Source of the DNA: Pararhodobacter sp. CCB-MM2
GTDB taxonomy: Bacteria; Pseudomonadota; Alphaproteobacteria; Rhodobacterales; Rhodobacteraceae
DNA: 51,650 nucleotides
Assembly: GCF_001691415.1 (NCBI RefSeq)
Contig: NZ_LRRR01000030.1
Span: 1 to 51,650 of the forward strand
Direction of reading: 5' to 3'
The first letter of the stretch is position 1, and every line of letters starts with the position of its first letter. A program made the translations under genes and the position numbers. The notes below the pieces were generated by a model. It was not told where the DNA came from. It was given only the letters and a program-made list of their open reading frames with translations, and did no database searches. Below are positions 8,227-16,512 of this stretch, in pieces.

Positions 8227-9276
8227 TCAGCGCGCGCGCATCAGCATTCCGAACAGGTCGCGCGGATCGTCGGGATCGGCGATCACATCCAGCATGGCGG
8301 CGCCGGGCTGGACCTGATCATGGAGCCAGTTCAGCGCGGTGAAATCCTCGATGGCGAAACCCACACCGTCGAACAGCGTAACCTGTGCGGCGTCCTTGCG
8401 ACCCTCGGCCTGCCCGGTCAGCACCTGCCAGATCTCCTGCACCTTGTAGTCCTCGCCGACCTGCTGGATCTCGCCCTCGATGCGGGTCTGAGGCTCGTAT
8501 TCCACGAAGGTTGCGGCCCGGTTCAGGATTGCCGGCGCCAGCTCCGTCTTGCCCGGGCAATCGCCGCCGATCGCGTTGATATGCACGCCCGCGCCGATCA
8601 TGTTGTCATGCAGCACGGTCGCCAGCTTCTTGTCGGCGGTGCAGGTGGTGATGACATGCGCCCCCTCGCAGGCCGCCTCGGCGCTGTCGCATTCGACGAT
8701 GGTCAGGCCCCTGCCCGCAAGGTTCTTCGCACATTTCGCCGTCGCCGCGCGGTCGGTGTCGAACAGCCGCACCGTGTCGATGCCGCAGACCGCCTTCAGC
8801 GCCAGCGCCTGGAACTCGGCCTGCGCGCCGTTGCCGATCAGCGCCAGCACATGCGCGCCCTTGGGGGCCAGCGTCTTCGTCGCCAAAGCCGAGGTCGCCG
8901 CCGTGCGCAGGGCGGTCAGCATGGTCATCTCGGCGAACATCAAGGGATAACCCGTCGCCACCTCGGAGAGTACGCCGAAGGCGGTGACCGTCTGCAAGCC
9001 CGCGCGGGTGTTGCCGGGATGGCCGTTCACATATTTGAAGGCATAGCGCTGGCCGTCCGAGGTCGGCATCAGCTCGATCACCCCGATCTCGGAATGCGAG
9101 GCGACGCGCGGGGTCTTGTCGAAGACCGGCCAGCGGCGGAAATCGGCCTCGATCCGGTCAGTCAGGTCCTTGAGGGCCTCTTCCAGACCGATGCGGTGGA
9201 TGATCGCCATCATCTCGGCGACCGAGACGAAGGGCACCAGAGCCTGGGCCGAGGGTTGGGGAAGGTCACGCATCAT
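8227..9276 (-). CDS. Ornithine cyclodeaminase
   Basis: The 349-residue protein belongs to the ornithine cyclodeaminase/mu-crystallin family. It has a Rossmann glycine motif LALIGNGAQAEFQALAL near residue 140, an upstream substrate-side segment with RTAATSALATKTLAPKG, and the conserved HINAIGGDCPGKTEL region near 235 (the catalytic Asp lies in this stretch). Ornithine cyclodeaminase converts L-ornithine to L-proline and ammonia with NAD+. Its start overlaps the stop of the arginase gene as ATGA, so the pair makes an arginine-ornithine-proline route. Other members of the family act on alanine or lysine, but the arginase partner favours ornithine. Confidence 0.92.
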   Translation of the reverse strand: MMRDLPQPSAQALVPFVSVAEMMAIIHRIGLEEALKDLTDRIEADFRRWPVFDKTPRVASHSEIGVIELMPTSDGQRYAFKYVNGHPGNTRAGLQTVTAFGVLSEVATGYPLMFAEMTMLTALRTAATSALATKTLAPKGAHVLALIGNGAQAEFQALALKAVCGIDTVRLFDTDRAATAKCAKNLAGRGLTIVECDSAEAACEGAHVITTCTADKKLATVLHDNMIGAGVHINAIGGDCPGKTELAPAILNRAATFVEYEPQTRIEGEIQQVGEDYKVQEIWQVLTGQAEGRKDAAQVTLFDGVGFAIEDFTALNWLHDQVQPGAAMLDVIADPDDPRDLFGMLMRAR

Positions 9277-10205
9277 GCTTGCCCCCGAAAGGCGCGCGTG
9301 GGCCGGTCGAAGACCTTCTTGCCCATCAACGAGGCCACCAGATCCACCATTAGATGCGCGGTGCGCCCGCGCTCATCGAGGAACGGGTTCAGCTCCACAA
9401 GGTCCAGCGAGGTGACGAGTTCGCTCTCATGCAGCATCTCCATCACCAGATGCGCCTCGCGGAAGGTGGCGCCGCCCGGCACGGTCGTGCCCACGGCGGG
9501 CGCGACGGCGGGGGCGAGGAAATCCACGTCGAGCGACACATGCAGCATGCCGGTCGCTTCCTCGACAGCCTCAAGGAACTCGCGCAGGGGCGCCACGACG
9601 CCGCGCTCATCGAGAACGCGCATGTCGTTGATGGCGATCTCATGGTCCAGAAGCGCCGCATGCTCAGCCGGATCGACCGAGCGGATGCCGAAGAGGCAGA
9701 TATTCTGCGGCGGCACGGGGTTCGGGAAGGGCGGGAAGGCGGGAAACTCGCGACCGGCCAGATAGGCGACCGGGGTGCCGTGCAGATTGCCCGATTCCGT
9801 GGTCAGCGGCGTGTGGAAATCGCTATGGGCATCGAGCCACAGCACGAAGAGCGGACGCCCCGCCTTCTTCGCCGCCGCCGCAACCCCGGCGACCGAGCCC
9901 AGAGCCAGCGAATGGTCGCCGCCGAGGAAGATCGGCATGCCCTGATCCATCGCCGCCTCGCCCGCCTCGGCCAGCGCCGCGGTCCAGCCCAGCGTCTCGG
10001 GCAGGTGATGGACGGCGGGGTTGGCGACCGTGGCCTCGACCGGATCGCAGGTCGCATCGCCCAGATCGCTCACCCGATGCCCCAGCGATTCCAAGGCATT
10101 GGCCAGCCCGGCGGTGCGATAGGCGGCCGGGCCCATGAGGCAACCGGGGCGGCGCTGGCCGGAATCGACCGGCGCACCGATCAGAAGGCAATGGGTCTGC
10201 GGCAT
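9273..10205 (-). CDS. rocF: Arginase
   Basis: Arginase hydrolyses L-arginine to ornithine and urea. ATG 10205 gives a 310-residue protein (MPQTHCLLIGAPVDSGQ), preceded by GGAAAGGAG 6 nt upstream; an in-frame extension further upstream runs through the divergent Lrp gene and is not coding. The Mn2+ ligands are all visible in order: GGDHS, DAHSD and SLDVDFLAP. Length is typical. It is the first gene of a two-gene unit with ornithine cyclodeaminase and is divergent from an Lrp-type regulator, which probably controls it in response to arginine or ornithine. Confidence 0.96.
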   Translation of the reverse strand: MPQTHCLLIGAPVDSGQRRPGCLMGPAAYRTAGLANALESLGHRVSDLGDATCDPVEATVANPAVHHLPETLGWTAALAEAGEAAMDQGMPIFLGGDHSLALGSVAGVAAAAKKAGRPLFVLWLDAHSDFHTPLTTESGNLHGTPVAYLAGREFPAFPPFPNPVPPQNICLFGIRSVDPAEHAALLDHEIAINDMRVLDERGVVAPLREFLEAVEEATGMLHVSLDVDFLAPAVAPAVGTTVPGGATFREAHLVMEMLHESELVTSLDLVELNPFLDERGRTAHLMVDLVASLMGKKVFDRPTRAFRGQA

Positions 10206-10288
10206 CGGGGGCTCCTTTCCTGTTCGCGCCTGAGTGTAGCGCAGCCGCATGACGTTACCACTTGACGCCTTGCCCGTTTCGGGCAGTT

Positions 10289-10304
10289 GATTGCGCAAAA
10301 CGCA
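10289..10304. promoter_or_regulatory. Candidate Lrp-type site (GATTGCGCAAAACGCA)
   Basis: A GATTGCGCAA sequence lies between the divergent arginase and Lrp genes, 22 bp before the Lrp start. The same ATTGCGC core recurs upstream of the other Lrp-type genes of this window, so it is proposed as a regulator site. It rests on recurrence only. Confidence 0.35.
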
Positions 10305-10326
10305 CAGAGTGGATTGCCGAAACGCC

Positions 10327-10758
10327 ATGCTCGACGAGACCGACCTCCGCCTCATCGCCGCCCTCAAGCGCGACGGCCGCGCCGGGCTGGCGCAGCTGGC
10401 GCAGGATCTCGACCTCAGCCGCAATACCGTGCGCGCGCGGCTGAACCGGCTGACGGAGACGGGCGAGATCCAGGGCTTCACCGCCCTCACCCGCGCCGAT
10501 CTGGCGGAGAGCCCGGTGCGCGCGCTGATGATGGTGGCGATCGAGGGGACCGGCACCGACCGCGCCGTGGGCCGCATGCTGACCCTCCCCGCGGTGCAGG
10601 CCGTGCATTCGACGACCGGCCGCTGGGACGTGATCGTGGAGCTGGCAACGGACAGCCTGACGCATCTCGACGACACGCTCGCCCGCATCCGCCGCCTCGA
10701 TGCCGTCACCCAATCCGAGACGCATCTGCTAATGTCGACCCGCCGGGCCAGCGGCTGA
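10327..10758 (+). CDS. Lrp/AsnC-family regulator of arginine catabolism
   Basis: ATG 10327 gives a 143-residue protein starting MLDETDLRLIAALKRDGRAG. The first 50 residues form the Lrp/AsnC winged helix-turn-helix (LAQDLDLSRNTVRARLNRL as recognition region), followed by a RAM/ACT-like ligand domain (ALMMVAIEGTG to the end) with the GRWDVIVEL strand. Members form dimers to octamers and sense amino acids. The divergent placement next to arginase and ornithine cyclodeaminase suggests that it activates that pair with arginine or ornithine as effector. Upstream TTG codons in frame are less likely starts. Confidence 0.92.
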   Translation: MLDETDLRLIAALKRDGRAGLAQLAQDLDLSRNTVRARLNRLTETGEIQGFTALTRADLAESPVRALMMVAIEGTGTDRAVGRMLTLPAVQAVHSTTGRWDVIVELATDSLTHLDDTLARIRRLDAVTQSETHLLMSTRRASG

Positions 10759-10768
10759 CCGCGCCCCT

Positions 10769-10790
10769 CTCACCTTGTTGCAAATACTCA
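10769..10790 (-). repeat. Gene-end repeat copy 2, downstream of paaZ
   Basis: Minus-strand TGAGTATTTGCAACAAGGTG-AG follows directly on the T-tract of the paa terminator. It differs by one base from the copy downstream of truB (3277-3256), although the genes are unrelated. Confidence 0.7.
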
Positions 10791-10820
10791 AAAAAAACGC
10801 GCACCCGAAGGCGCGCGTTC
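10790..10820 (-). terminator. Rho-independent terminator of the paa operon
   Basis: Read on the minus strand after the paaZ stop, a GC stem (ACGCGCGC / GTGCGCGT, 6-8 pairs) with a CTTCGGG-type loop is followed by eight T residues. This is the clearest intrinsic terminator in the window. It is probably also used by the convergent Lrp gene, since the stem is palindromic. Confidence 0.85.
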
Positions 10821-10842
10821 TCCATTTCCGGAGCCGGAGCGG

Positions 10843-12891
10843 TTACTGCGGCCAGACCTTCGCGACCATGGTCAGCACGTCATATTGTGCGACCGTCTCG
10901 CCGTCCTGCTTGGTCACCCGGCAATCCCAACGCACCTCGCCATGCTCGGCGTTTTCGCGCGGGTTGATCTCCTTGCAGGTCAGCCGCACGCCCAGCACGT
11001 CACCGGGATTGACCGGCGTCAAGAAGCGCAGATTGTCGACGCCATAGTTCGCCAGAACCGGACCGGGATCGGGCTGCACGAACAGGCCCGCGGCGAAGCT
11101 GACGATCAGGTAGCCATGCGCCACCCGGCCGTCGAAGAACGGGTTCGCCTTCGCGGCTTCCTCGTCCATATGGGCGTAGAAGGTGTCGCCGGTGAAATTG
11201 GCGAAATGCTCGATATCCGCCAGCGTCACTTCGCGCGTGGCGGTCACCACCTGATCGCCGACCTTCAGCTCGGCCAACGATTTGCGGAACGGGTGGATGT
11301 CGTCACGGGTCGGCGCGCCGTCGATCCAGCGGCCGGTGACGGCGGACAGCAGCTTCGGCGTTCCTTGGACGGCGGTGCGCTGCATGAAGTGCTTCACGCC
11401 GCGGATGCCGCCCATCTCCTCGCCACCGCCCGCACGGCCGGGACCGCCGTGCACGAGGTTCGGCAGCGGAGCGCCATGGCCGGTCGAGGATTTGGCCGAG
11501 GCGCGGTTGCCCAGCAGGATGCGCCCGTGGAAGGGGGCCATGCCGATGACGGCGGCTTCGGCGACCTCGGGGGAATCAGTGAAGACCGACGCCGCCAGCG
11601 AGCCCTTGCCACGCTGGGTCAGCGCCACGGCTTCCTCGAGATCGTCGTAGGGCATGAGCGTCGAGACCGGGCCGAAGGCCTCGACGTCATGCACCGCTGA
11701 GGCGCTGCCCGGCTTGTCGCAATACAGAACCACCGGATTCAGGAAGGCGCCCGCCTCGGCATCGCCCGAGGTCACGCGGACCTCGTCCGGGTTGCCGATG
11801 ACGAGCTCGCCATCCGCCTGCAGGTCGCGGATCCGCGCGCGGACCTCGTCGCGCTGCGCCATCGAGGCAAGCGCCCCCATGCGGGTCGCCTCGTCACCGG
11901 GCAGGCCGACGCCCATCTTCGCCAGCGCCGCCGACAGCGCCTCGGTCACCGCCTGCACTTGCGCGCGGGGCACCATGACGCGGCGGATGGCGGTGCATTT
12001 CTGCCCGGCCTTCACCGTCATCTCGCGCACCACCTCCTTGACGAAGAGGTCGAATTCCGGCGTCCCGGCGACCGCATCTGGCCCGAGGATCGAGGAATTG
12101 AGGCTGTCCGCCTCCATCGTGAAGCGCACCGAATTCTCGACGATGGCAGGCGACTGGCGCAGCATCCGCCCAGTGTTGGCCGAGCCCGTGAAGGTCACCA
12201 CGTCCTGCCCGGTCACATGGTCCAGAAGGTCGCCCGTTGAGCCCGAGATCAGCTGCAGCGTGCCCTCGGGCAGGATGCCGCTTTCGATGATCCGGCGCAC
12301 CACCAGTTCGGTCAGATAGGCGGTCTGCGAGGCGGGCTTGATGATCGCGGGCATGCCGGCCAGCAGCGTGGGCGAGAGCTTCTCCAGCATCCCCCAGACC
12401 GGGAAGTTGAAGGCGTTGATATGCACCGCGACCCCCTGCAGCGGCGACAGGATATGCTGCGCGCTGAACGAGCCGTCCTTGGACAGCGCCTCGACATTAC
12501 CCTCGACCAGCGTGCGGGAGTTGGGCAGCTCGCGCCGGCCCTGACCCGAGTAGCTGAACAGCGTGTGGAAGCCGCCCTCGATATCGACCATGCCATCGCG
12601 CGGGGTGGCGCCGGTGGCCAAGGACAGAGCGTGGAATTCGTCCTTCTGCGCGGTCAGGGCCTTGCCCAGCGCCTTCAGCATCTCGGCGCGCTGGTGGAAG
12701 GTCATCGCGCGCAAGGCCTTGCCCGAGCGGCGGCCATAGTCCAGCGCCTCGGCCATATCGATCCCGGAGGCGTCGATCATCGCCACCGGTGCACCGGTGC
12801 CGGCGTCCTTCAGAAGCTGGCCGTCCCGCGACCCGGCCTTCCATTCACCGCAGATGTAGCTTTTCAGCCGATTGGGGGTCTGATCCGTCAT
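10843..12891 (-). CDS. paaZ: PaaZ, oxepin-CoA hydrolase / 3-oxo-5,6-dehydrosuberyl-CoA semialdehyde dehydrogenase
   Basis: PaaZ opens the oxepin-CoA ring and oxidises the resulting aldehyde in phenylacetate breakdown. ATG 12891 gives 682 residues, the usual size, with AAGGA upstream. The N-terminal about 520 residues are an aldehyde dehydrogenase: GSANTGRML in the NAD site and GQKCTAIRRVMVP with the catalytic Cys at about 295. The C-terminal about 130 residues are a MaoC-type hot-dog hydratase (FTGDTFYAHMDEEAA, FDGRVAHGYLIVSFAAG). Both domains look complete. It is the last gene of the paa unit, 11 bp after the extra ferritin-like gene, and is followed by a strong terminator. Confidence 0.96.
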   Translation of the reverse strand: MTDQTPNRLKSYICGEWKAGSRDGQLLKDAGTGAPVAMIDASGIDMAEALDYGRRSGKALRAMTFHQRAEMLKALGKALTAQKDEFHALSLATGATPRDGMVDIEGGFHTLFSYSGQGRRELPNSRTLVEGNVEALSKDGSFSAQHILSPLQGVAVHINAFNFPVWGMLEKLSPTLLAGMPAIIKPASQTAYLTELVVRRIIESGILPEGTLQLISGSTGDLLDHVTGQDVVTFTGSANTGRMLRQSPAIVENSVRFTMEADSLNSSILGPDAVAGTPEFDLFVKEVVREMTVKAGQKCTAIRRVMVPRAQVQAVTEALSAALAKMGVGLPGDEATRMGALASMAQRDEVRARIRDLQADGELVIGNPDEVRVTSGDAEAGAFLNPVVLYCDKPGSASAVHDVEAFGPVSTLMPYDDLEEAVALTQRGKGSLAASVFTDSPEVAEAAVIGMAPFHGRILLGNRASAKSSTGHGAPLPNLVHGGPGRAGGGEEMGGIRGVKHFMQRTAVQGTPKLLSAVTGRWIDGAPTRDDIHPFRKSLAELKVGDQVVTATREVTLADIEHFANFTGDTFYAHMDEEAAKANPFFDGRVAHGYLIVSFAAGLFVQPDPGPVLANYGVDNLRFLTPVNPGDVLGVRLTCKEINPRENAEHGEVRWDCRVTKQDGETVAQYDVLTMVAKVWPQ

Positions 12892-12902
12892 CGCGAATCC
12901 TT

Positions 12903-13655
12903 TCAGAGAGAGAGGTCGGCCAGGGTGGCGGCGACGGCAGCCTCCCATTCGGCCTTGAGGTCGGCATTGGGGCGGTGGCGCAGGCCCAACCGCTTCAGCC
13001 GCTCGAAACGGGACGAGGCTTCGGAGCCGAAGCCCGTGGCAACCCGCGGCCGCCAATAGGCGAGCGAGGCCTCGGCACGGGCGCGGCCCTCCTCGGTGCC
13101 GGCGATCTGGGCGAGGCCCTCGATCCCCAGCTCGGAATGGCGGGCCTCGACGGGCGCGATGGCGCGGAACACCTCGGCCAGCGGCTGGTACGAGACCTGC
13201 CCCAACTCGGCCAGCTGCACCTTGGCGGCGAGGCCCTGCAGCACGTTCATCACCACGGCATCGACCCAACCCTGCAACGGGTAGTGGAAGACCGAGAGGC
13301 GCATGTCCCCCTCCTGCCGCGTCGCGCCGATATCGGCGTCGCGGGGCAGGCGGGCGGCCCAGGGGTGGACGTCCTCGTAGCGTTCGGTATCGACGCCGAA
13401 ATCGCCCATGATCGCCAGCACGCGCTGGGCATGGTCGGCCTTCTCCAGCGTGATGCGGGCGGCGGCGATGCGGCTGCGGATGCCGGGCGCGTCGTTGATC
13501 GTGTCGGCAAAGCCCGCCGAGGCCGCCAATTCGCTGTCGACGAAGCTGGCCATGAGGCGCATCAGCTCGCCCCGGTAGCGCGCCGGCACATTGCCCGGCG
13601 AGGTCAGCTTGCCGCCATGGGCGAGGTAGTCGTCGATGGACATCTCGTCGGTCAT
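12903..13655 (-). CDS. Extra ferritin-like PaaA/PaaC-family protein in the paa operon
   Basis: The 250-residue protein belongs by sequence pattern to the phenylacetate-catabolism ferritin-like family, but it is neither PaaA nor PaaC, both of which are present separately. One ExxH motif is intact (APVEARHSELG, about residue 178). The other helix reads LEKADHAQR; aligned by the His with PaaA's QDEAGHGLY, the iron-ligand Glu is replaced by Lys. This suggests a lost or altered di-iron site, as in the structural subunit PaaC. It lies between paaE and paaZ, 40 bp from the former and 11 bp from the latter. Its job is not known to me: possible roles are a further oxygenase subunit, an assembly factor or a distinct oxygenase. 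Confidence 0.8.
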   Translation of the reverse strand: MTDEMSIDDYLAHGGKLTSPGNVPARYRGELMRLMASFVDSELAASAGFADTINDAPGIRSRIAAARITLEKADHAQRVLAIMGDFGVDTERYEDVHPWAARLPRDADIGATRQEGDMRLSVFHYPLQGWVDAVVMNVLQGLAAKVQLAELGQVSYQPLAEVFRAIAPVEARHSELGIEGLAQIAGTEEGRARAEASLAYWRPRVATGFGSEASSRFERLKRLGLRHRPNADLKAEWEAAVAATLADLSL

Positions 13656-13695
13656 GGGTCTCTCCTCCCCCCGAAGAACTTGGCCCCGAATGGCC

Positions 13696-14769
13696 TTATT
13701 GGTCGTAGCTCACGACGACCTTGTCGCTGAGCGGGTAGCATTGGCAGGTCAGCACATAGCCCTGCCGCACCTCGTAATCCTCGAGCGCGTGGTTGGTCAT
13801 CATCTCGACCTCGCCCTCCAGCACCTTGGCCCGGCAGGTCGAGCAGACCCCGGCCTTGCAAGCGTAAGGCGCATCGAGATTGGCGCCGAGCGCCGCGTCG
13901 AGCAGGCTCTCGCCGGATTTCGGCATGCGGAAGGTCCGGGTCGCGCCATCCAGCGTCACGGTCGCCTCGCAGGCCTCGCCGCCATCAGCCACGGTGCTCG
14001 CGGCCTTCTTCTTGGCGCGGCCCGGCTGGCCCGAAGCGAAGAGCTCGAACTTGATCTGATCGTCCTTCAAGCCGTGCTGGCGCAGGCTCTCGGCGATGGT
14101 CAGCATCATCGGCTCAGGCCCGCAGATGAAGGCGGTCGAAACCGAGGCCGGATCGACCCAATGCGTGAAAAGGGCAGACATTTTCTCGGCATCGACGCGG
14201 CCGGTGAACAGGTCGATTTCCTGACCTTCCGCTTCCAGAACATGCACCACGGACAGGCGGCCAAGGTAGGAATTCTTCAAGTCCTCGAGTTCCTCGCGGA
14301 ACATGATCGAGTTGATCTGACGGTTGGCATAGACCAGCGTGAAGCGGCTTTTCGGCTCGCGCTTCAGGACGGTCTTCAGGATCGACAGCACCGGGGTGAT
14401 GCCCGATCCGCCGGCGAACCCGAGGTAATGCTTGCCCGTCCCGGCATCGAGCGCGGTGTGAAAATTGCCCATCGGCGGCATGGCTTCCAGCGTCTCGCCG
14501 GGCGCGAGGTTCTCGTTCGCCCAAGTCGAGAAAGCGCCGCCATCGACGCGCTTGATGCCGACCTTCAGCAGCCCCTCATCGAGCCCGGCGCAGATCGAAT
14601 AGGACCGGCGCAGTTCCTCGCCGTCGAATTCGCGGCGGAAGGTCAGGTACTGACCTTGGATGAAGGCGAAGCGCTCGGCATCCTCGGGGCGCGGGCGCAG
14701 GGTGACGACGACGGCGTCACGGGTGTCTTTCTTCACGTCGACGACGTCGAGGGGCAGGAAACGGGCCAT
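13696..14769 (-). CDS. paaE: PaaE, reductase of phenylacetyl-CoA epoxidase
   Basis: PaaE passes electrons from NADPH to the PaaAC di-iron oxygenase. The 357-residue protein has a ferredoxin-NADP reductase module (LRRSYSICAG for FAD at about 55, GGSGITPVLSI for the pyridine nucleotide at about 120, CGPEPMM near 210). A C-terminal plant-type 2Fe-2S ferredoxin follows (CKAGVCSTCRAKV plus a last Cys in YVLTCQCYP). Domain order and length match the family. It lies 9 bp after paaD in the operon. Confidence 0.96.
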   Translation of the reverse strand: MARFLPLDVVDVKKDTRDAVVVTLRPRPEDAERFAFIQGQYLTFRREFDGEELRRSYSICAGLDEGLLKVGIKRVDGGAFSTWANENLAPGETLEAMPPMGNFHTALDAGTGKHYLGFAGGSGITPVLSILKTVLKREPKSRFTLVYANRQINSIMFREELEDLKNSYLGRLSVVHVLEAEGQEIDLFTGRVDAEKMSALFTHWVDPASVSTAFICGPEPMMLTIAESLRQHGLKDDQIKFELFASGQPGRAKKKAASTVADGGEACEATVTLDGATRTFRMPKSGESLLDAALGANLDAPYACKAGVCSTCRAKVLEGEVEMMTNHALEDYEVRQGYVLTCQCYPLSDKVVVSYDQ

Positions 14770-14778
14770 GGCCTCACC

Positions 14779-15291
14779 TCAGATGCATTTGAAATAGTCG
14801 AAAGGTTCCAGGCAGTCGCGGCAACGATACGCCGCCTTGCAGGGGGTCGAGCCGAACTGGCTGACCTTTTCCGTATGGGTCGAGCCGCAGCGCGGGCATG
14901 CCACCGCCAGATTGGACGCCCCGGTCAGGCGGCTGATCCGCCCGGCCAGAACGCCATCGGCGGCGGTACCGTCGATCGGTGGCGCGATGCCGTAGGCCTT
15001 CAGCGCCTCGCGGGCCTCAGGCTTGATCCAGTCGGTGGTCCAGGGCGGCGTCAGTTGCCGCTCAAGCCGCAGGTCGCTGACGCCTTCTTCGCGCAGCTTC
15101 TTGTCGATTTCGAAATTGATCACGCTGGTGGCGGGGCAGCCCGAATAGGTGGGCGTGACCGTCACGACCAGCGTCTCGCCAGCATAGGCGACATCCCGGA
15201 TGATCCCGAGGTCGGTGAGGGAAATCACCGGGATCTCGGGGTCCGGCACCTCGCCGAGCCAGGACCAGACCTGTTCCAGCGCCGGTTTCAT
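14779..15291 (-). CDS. paaD: PaaD, iron-sulfur maturation factor of phenylacetyl-CoA epoxidase
   Basis: The 170-residue protein has an N-terminal MIP18/DUF59 domain (EVPDPEIPVISLTDLGIIRDV, then YSGCPAT) and a C-terminal zinc-ribbon-like part with four cysteines (CPRCGSTHTEKVSQFGSTPC...CRDCLEPF). PaaD is required for an active epoxidase, probably in cluster or di-iron insertion. It starts 1 bp from the end of paaC, so the two are coupled. Confidence 0.95.
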   Translation of the reverse strand: MKPALEQVWSWLGEVPDPEIPVISLTDLGIIRDVAYAGETLVVTVTPTYSGCPATSVINFEIDKKLREEGVSDLRLERQLTPPWTTDWIKPEAREALKAYGIAPPIDGTAADGVLAGRISRLTGASNLAVACPRCGSTHTEKVSQFGSTPCKAAYRCRDCLEPFDYFKCI

Positions 15292-15292
15292 T

Positions 15293-16141
15293 TTACCAAC
15301 GGGCGTCCGGATAGGCGCGCTGCAGCCATTGCATCTGGGTCAGCAGGTGCCCCATATGCTCGCTGTGGCGCCCCTGCTTCCCGCCTTTATGGGCGAAGTT
15401 GCTCTCAGGGCGCTTCAGCGTGGCCTCGGCCAGCACCGCGTTGATCGTCTCGTCATAGGCCGGACGCAGGCTTTCGGGCGCGGGCATGATGCCGGCCTCG
15501 GCCAGACGGGTGTCGACGGCATCGGCGATGAAGGCCTCGCCGGTATAGCCCCAGAGCGCGTCCAGCGCGGATTGCATCCGGTTGTGGCTCTCCTCAGTCC
15601 CGTCGCCGAGACGGATCACCAGATCCGCCGAGCGTTCGATATGGTAGGCGACTTCCTTGCCGGCCTTCTGGGCGATCTCGGCCACGCGGGCGTCCGAGGA
15701 ACCCTCCAGCGCCTTGAGCATCGGCGCATGCCAGGCGTCGAACAGGAACTGGCGCATCAGCGTGGTGCCGAAATCGCCGTTCGGGCGCTCAACCAGCAGC
15801 AGGTTGTGAAAGTCCCAGCCGTCGCGGCGGAAGGCCAGCGCGTCGGCATCCCGACCCCGCCCCTCGACCTCGCCCGCCAGACCCAGCCAGAGCTGCGTCT
15901 GCCCGATCAGATCGAGCGCCATGTTGGCCAGCGCGATATCCTCTTCCAACACCGGCGCGTGCCCGCACCATTCCGAGACGCGGTGGCCCAGAATCAACGT
16001 GGTATCGCCAAGCCTTGTGAGGCCGGTGAAAAGGTCGTGCTCGGGCGAGCCCGCCTCCAGCGGCGCGCGCCCCTCGCCCTTGGACGAGGCCGCCAGCGCG
16101 GCCGCATCCGGGGTCATGACGTCAGACAATGACGGGGCCAT
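15293..16141 (-). CDS. paaC: PaaC, structural subunit of phenylacetyl-CoA epoxidase
   Basis: The 282-residue protein starts at ATG 16141, one base into the paaB stop (TGATG); a GTG at 16144 is an alternative. It is ferritin-like with the family motifs DTTLILGHRVSEWCGHAPVLEEDIALANM and KEVAYHIERSADLVIRLGDGTEESHNRM. PaaC pairs with PaaA; it does not carry the working di-iron centre in characterised enzymes. Size and position, between paaB and paaD, are standard. Confidence 0.95.
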   Translation of the reverse strand: MAPSLSDVMTPDAAALAASSKGEGRAPLEAGSPEHDLFTGLTRLGDTTLILGHRVSEWCGHAPVLEEDIALANMALDLIGQTQLWLGLAGEVEGRGRDADALAFRRDGWDFHNLLLVERPNGDFGTTLMRQFLFDAWHAPMLKALEGSSDARVAEIAQKAGKEVAYHIERSADLVIRLGDGTEESHNRMQSALDALWGYTGEAFIADAVDTRLAEAGIMPAPESLRPAYDETINAVLAEATLKRPESNFAHKGGKQGRHSEHMGHLLTQMQWLQRAYPDARW

Positions 16142-16425
16142 CACATATGCCCCACTTCATCGGGAATGTCGTAAAAGGTCGGGTGACGGTAGACCTTGGC
16201 ATTCGCCGGCTCGAACAGCGGACCCTTCTCGGACGGCGCCGAGGCGGTGATCTGCGCAGACGGCACCACCCAGATCGACACGCCCTCATTCCGGCGCGTG
16301 TAGACGTCGCGGGCATGGCGAATCGCCAGTTCGGCATCCGGCGCGTGCAGGCTGCCGACATGACGGTGGTTGAGGCCATGCTGACCCCGGATAAAGACTT
16401 CCCAAAGCGGCCATTCGCTGGACAT
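16141..16425 (-). CDS. paaB: PaaB, small subunit of phenylacetyl-CoA epoxidase
   Basis: The 94-residue protein has the PaaB features: EWPLWEVFIRGQHGLNHRHVGSLHAPD at the start and the AKVYRHPTFYDIPDEVGHM end. PaaB bridges PaaAC units in the epoxidase complex. It lies 87 bp after paaA, and that gap holds a repeat hairpin (16434-16490); it overlaps paaC. Confidence 0.96.
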   Translation of the reverse strand: MSSEWPLWEVFIRGQHGLNHRHVGSLHAPDAELAIRHARDVYTRRNEGVSIWVVPSAQITASAPSEKGPLFEPANAKVYRHPTFYDIPDEVGHM

Positions 16426-16433
16426 GGCTAGAG

Positions 16434-16490
16434 CCCTTTCACTTTGCTTGAAATACGCCGGGGGTGCGGGGGCAGCGCCCCCGCGTTCCG
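16434..16490 (-). repeat. Gene-end repeat copy 3 with hairpin, between paaA and paaB
   Basis: In the sense of paaA, a perfect 8-bp stem GCGGGGGC-GCT-GCCCCCGC (16484-16466) is followed by CACCCCCGGCGTATTTCAAG and CAAAGTGAAAGGG. This is the same hairpin-plus-GTATTT layout as at the other gene ends. Here it lies inside an operon, where it could stop or slow part of the transcription or protect the paaA message. Confidence 0.7.
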
Positions 16491-16512
16491 CCGGATGGTC
16501 CTGTCGTTCGAC

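Noticed and set aside
10210..10709. Long upstream extension of the arginase frame
   Set aside because: It runs antisense through the Lrp gene, has a shadow-like Arg/Ser composition, and the real start has a strong ribosome-binding site at 10205.
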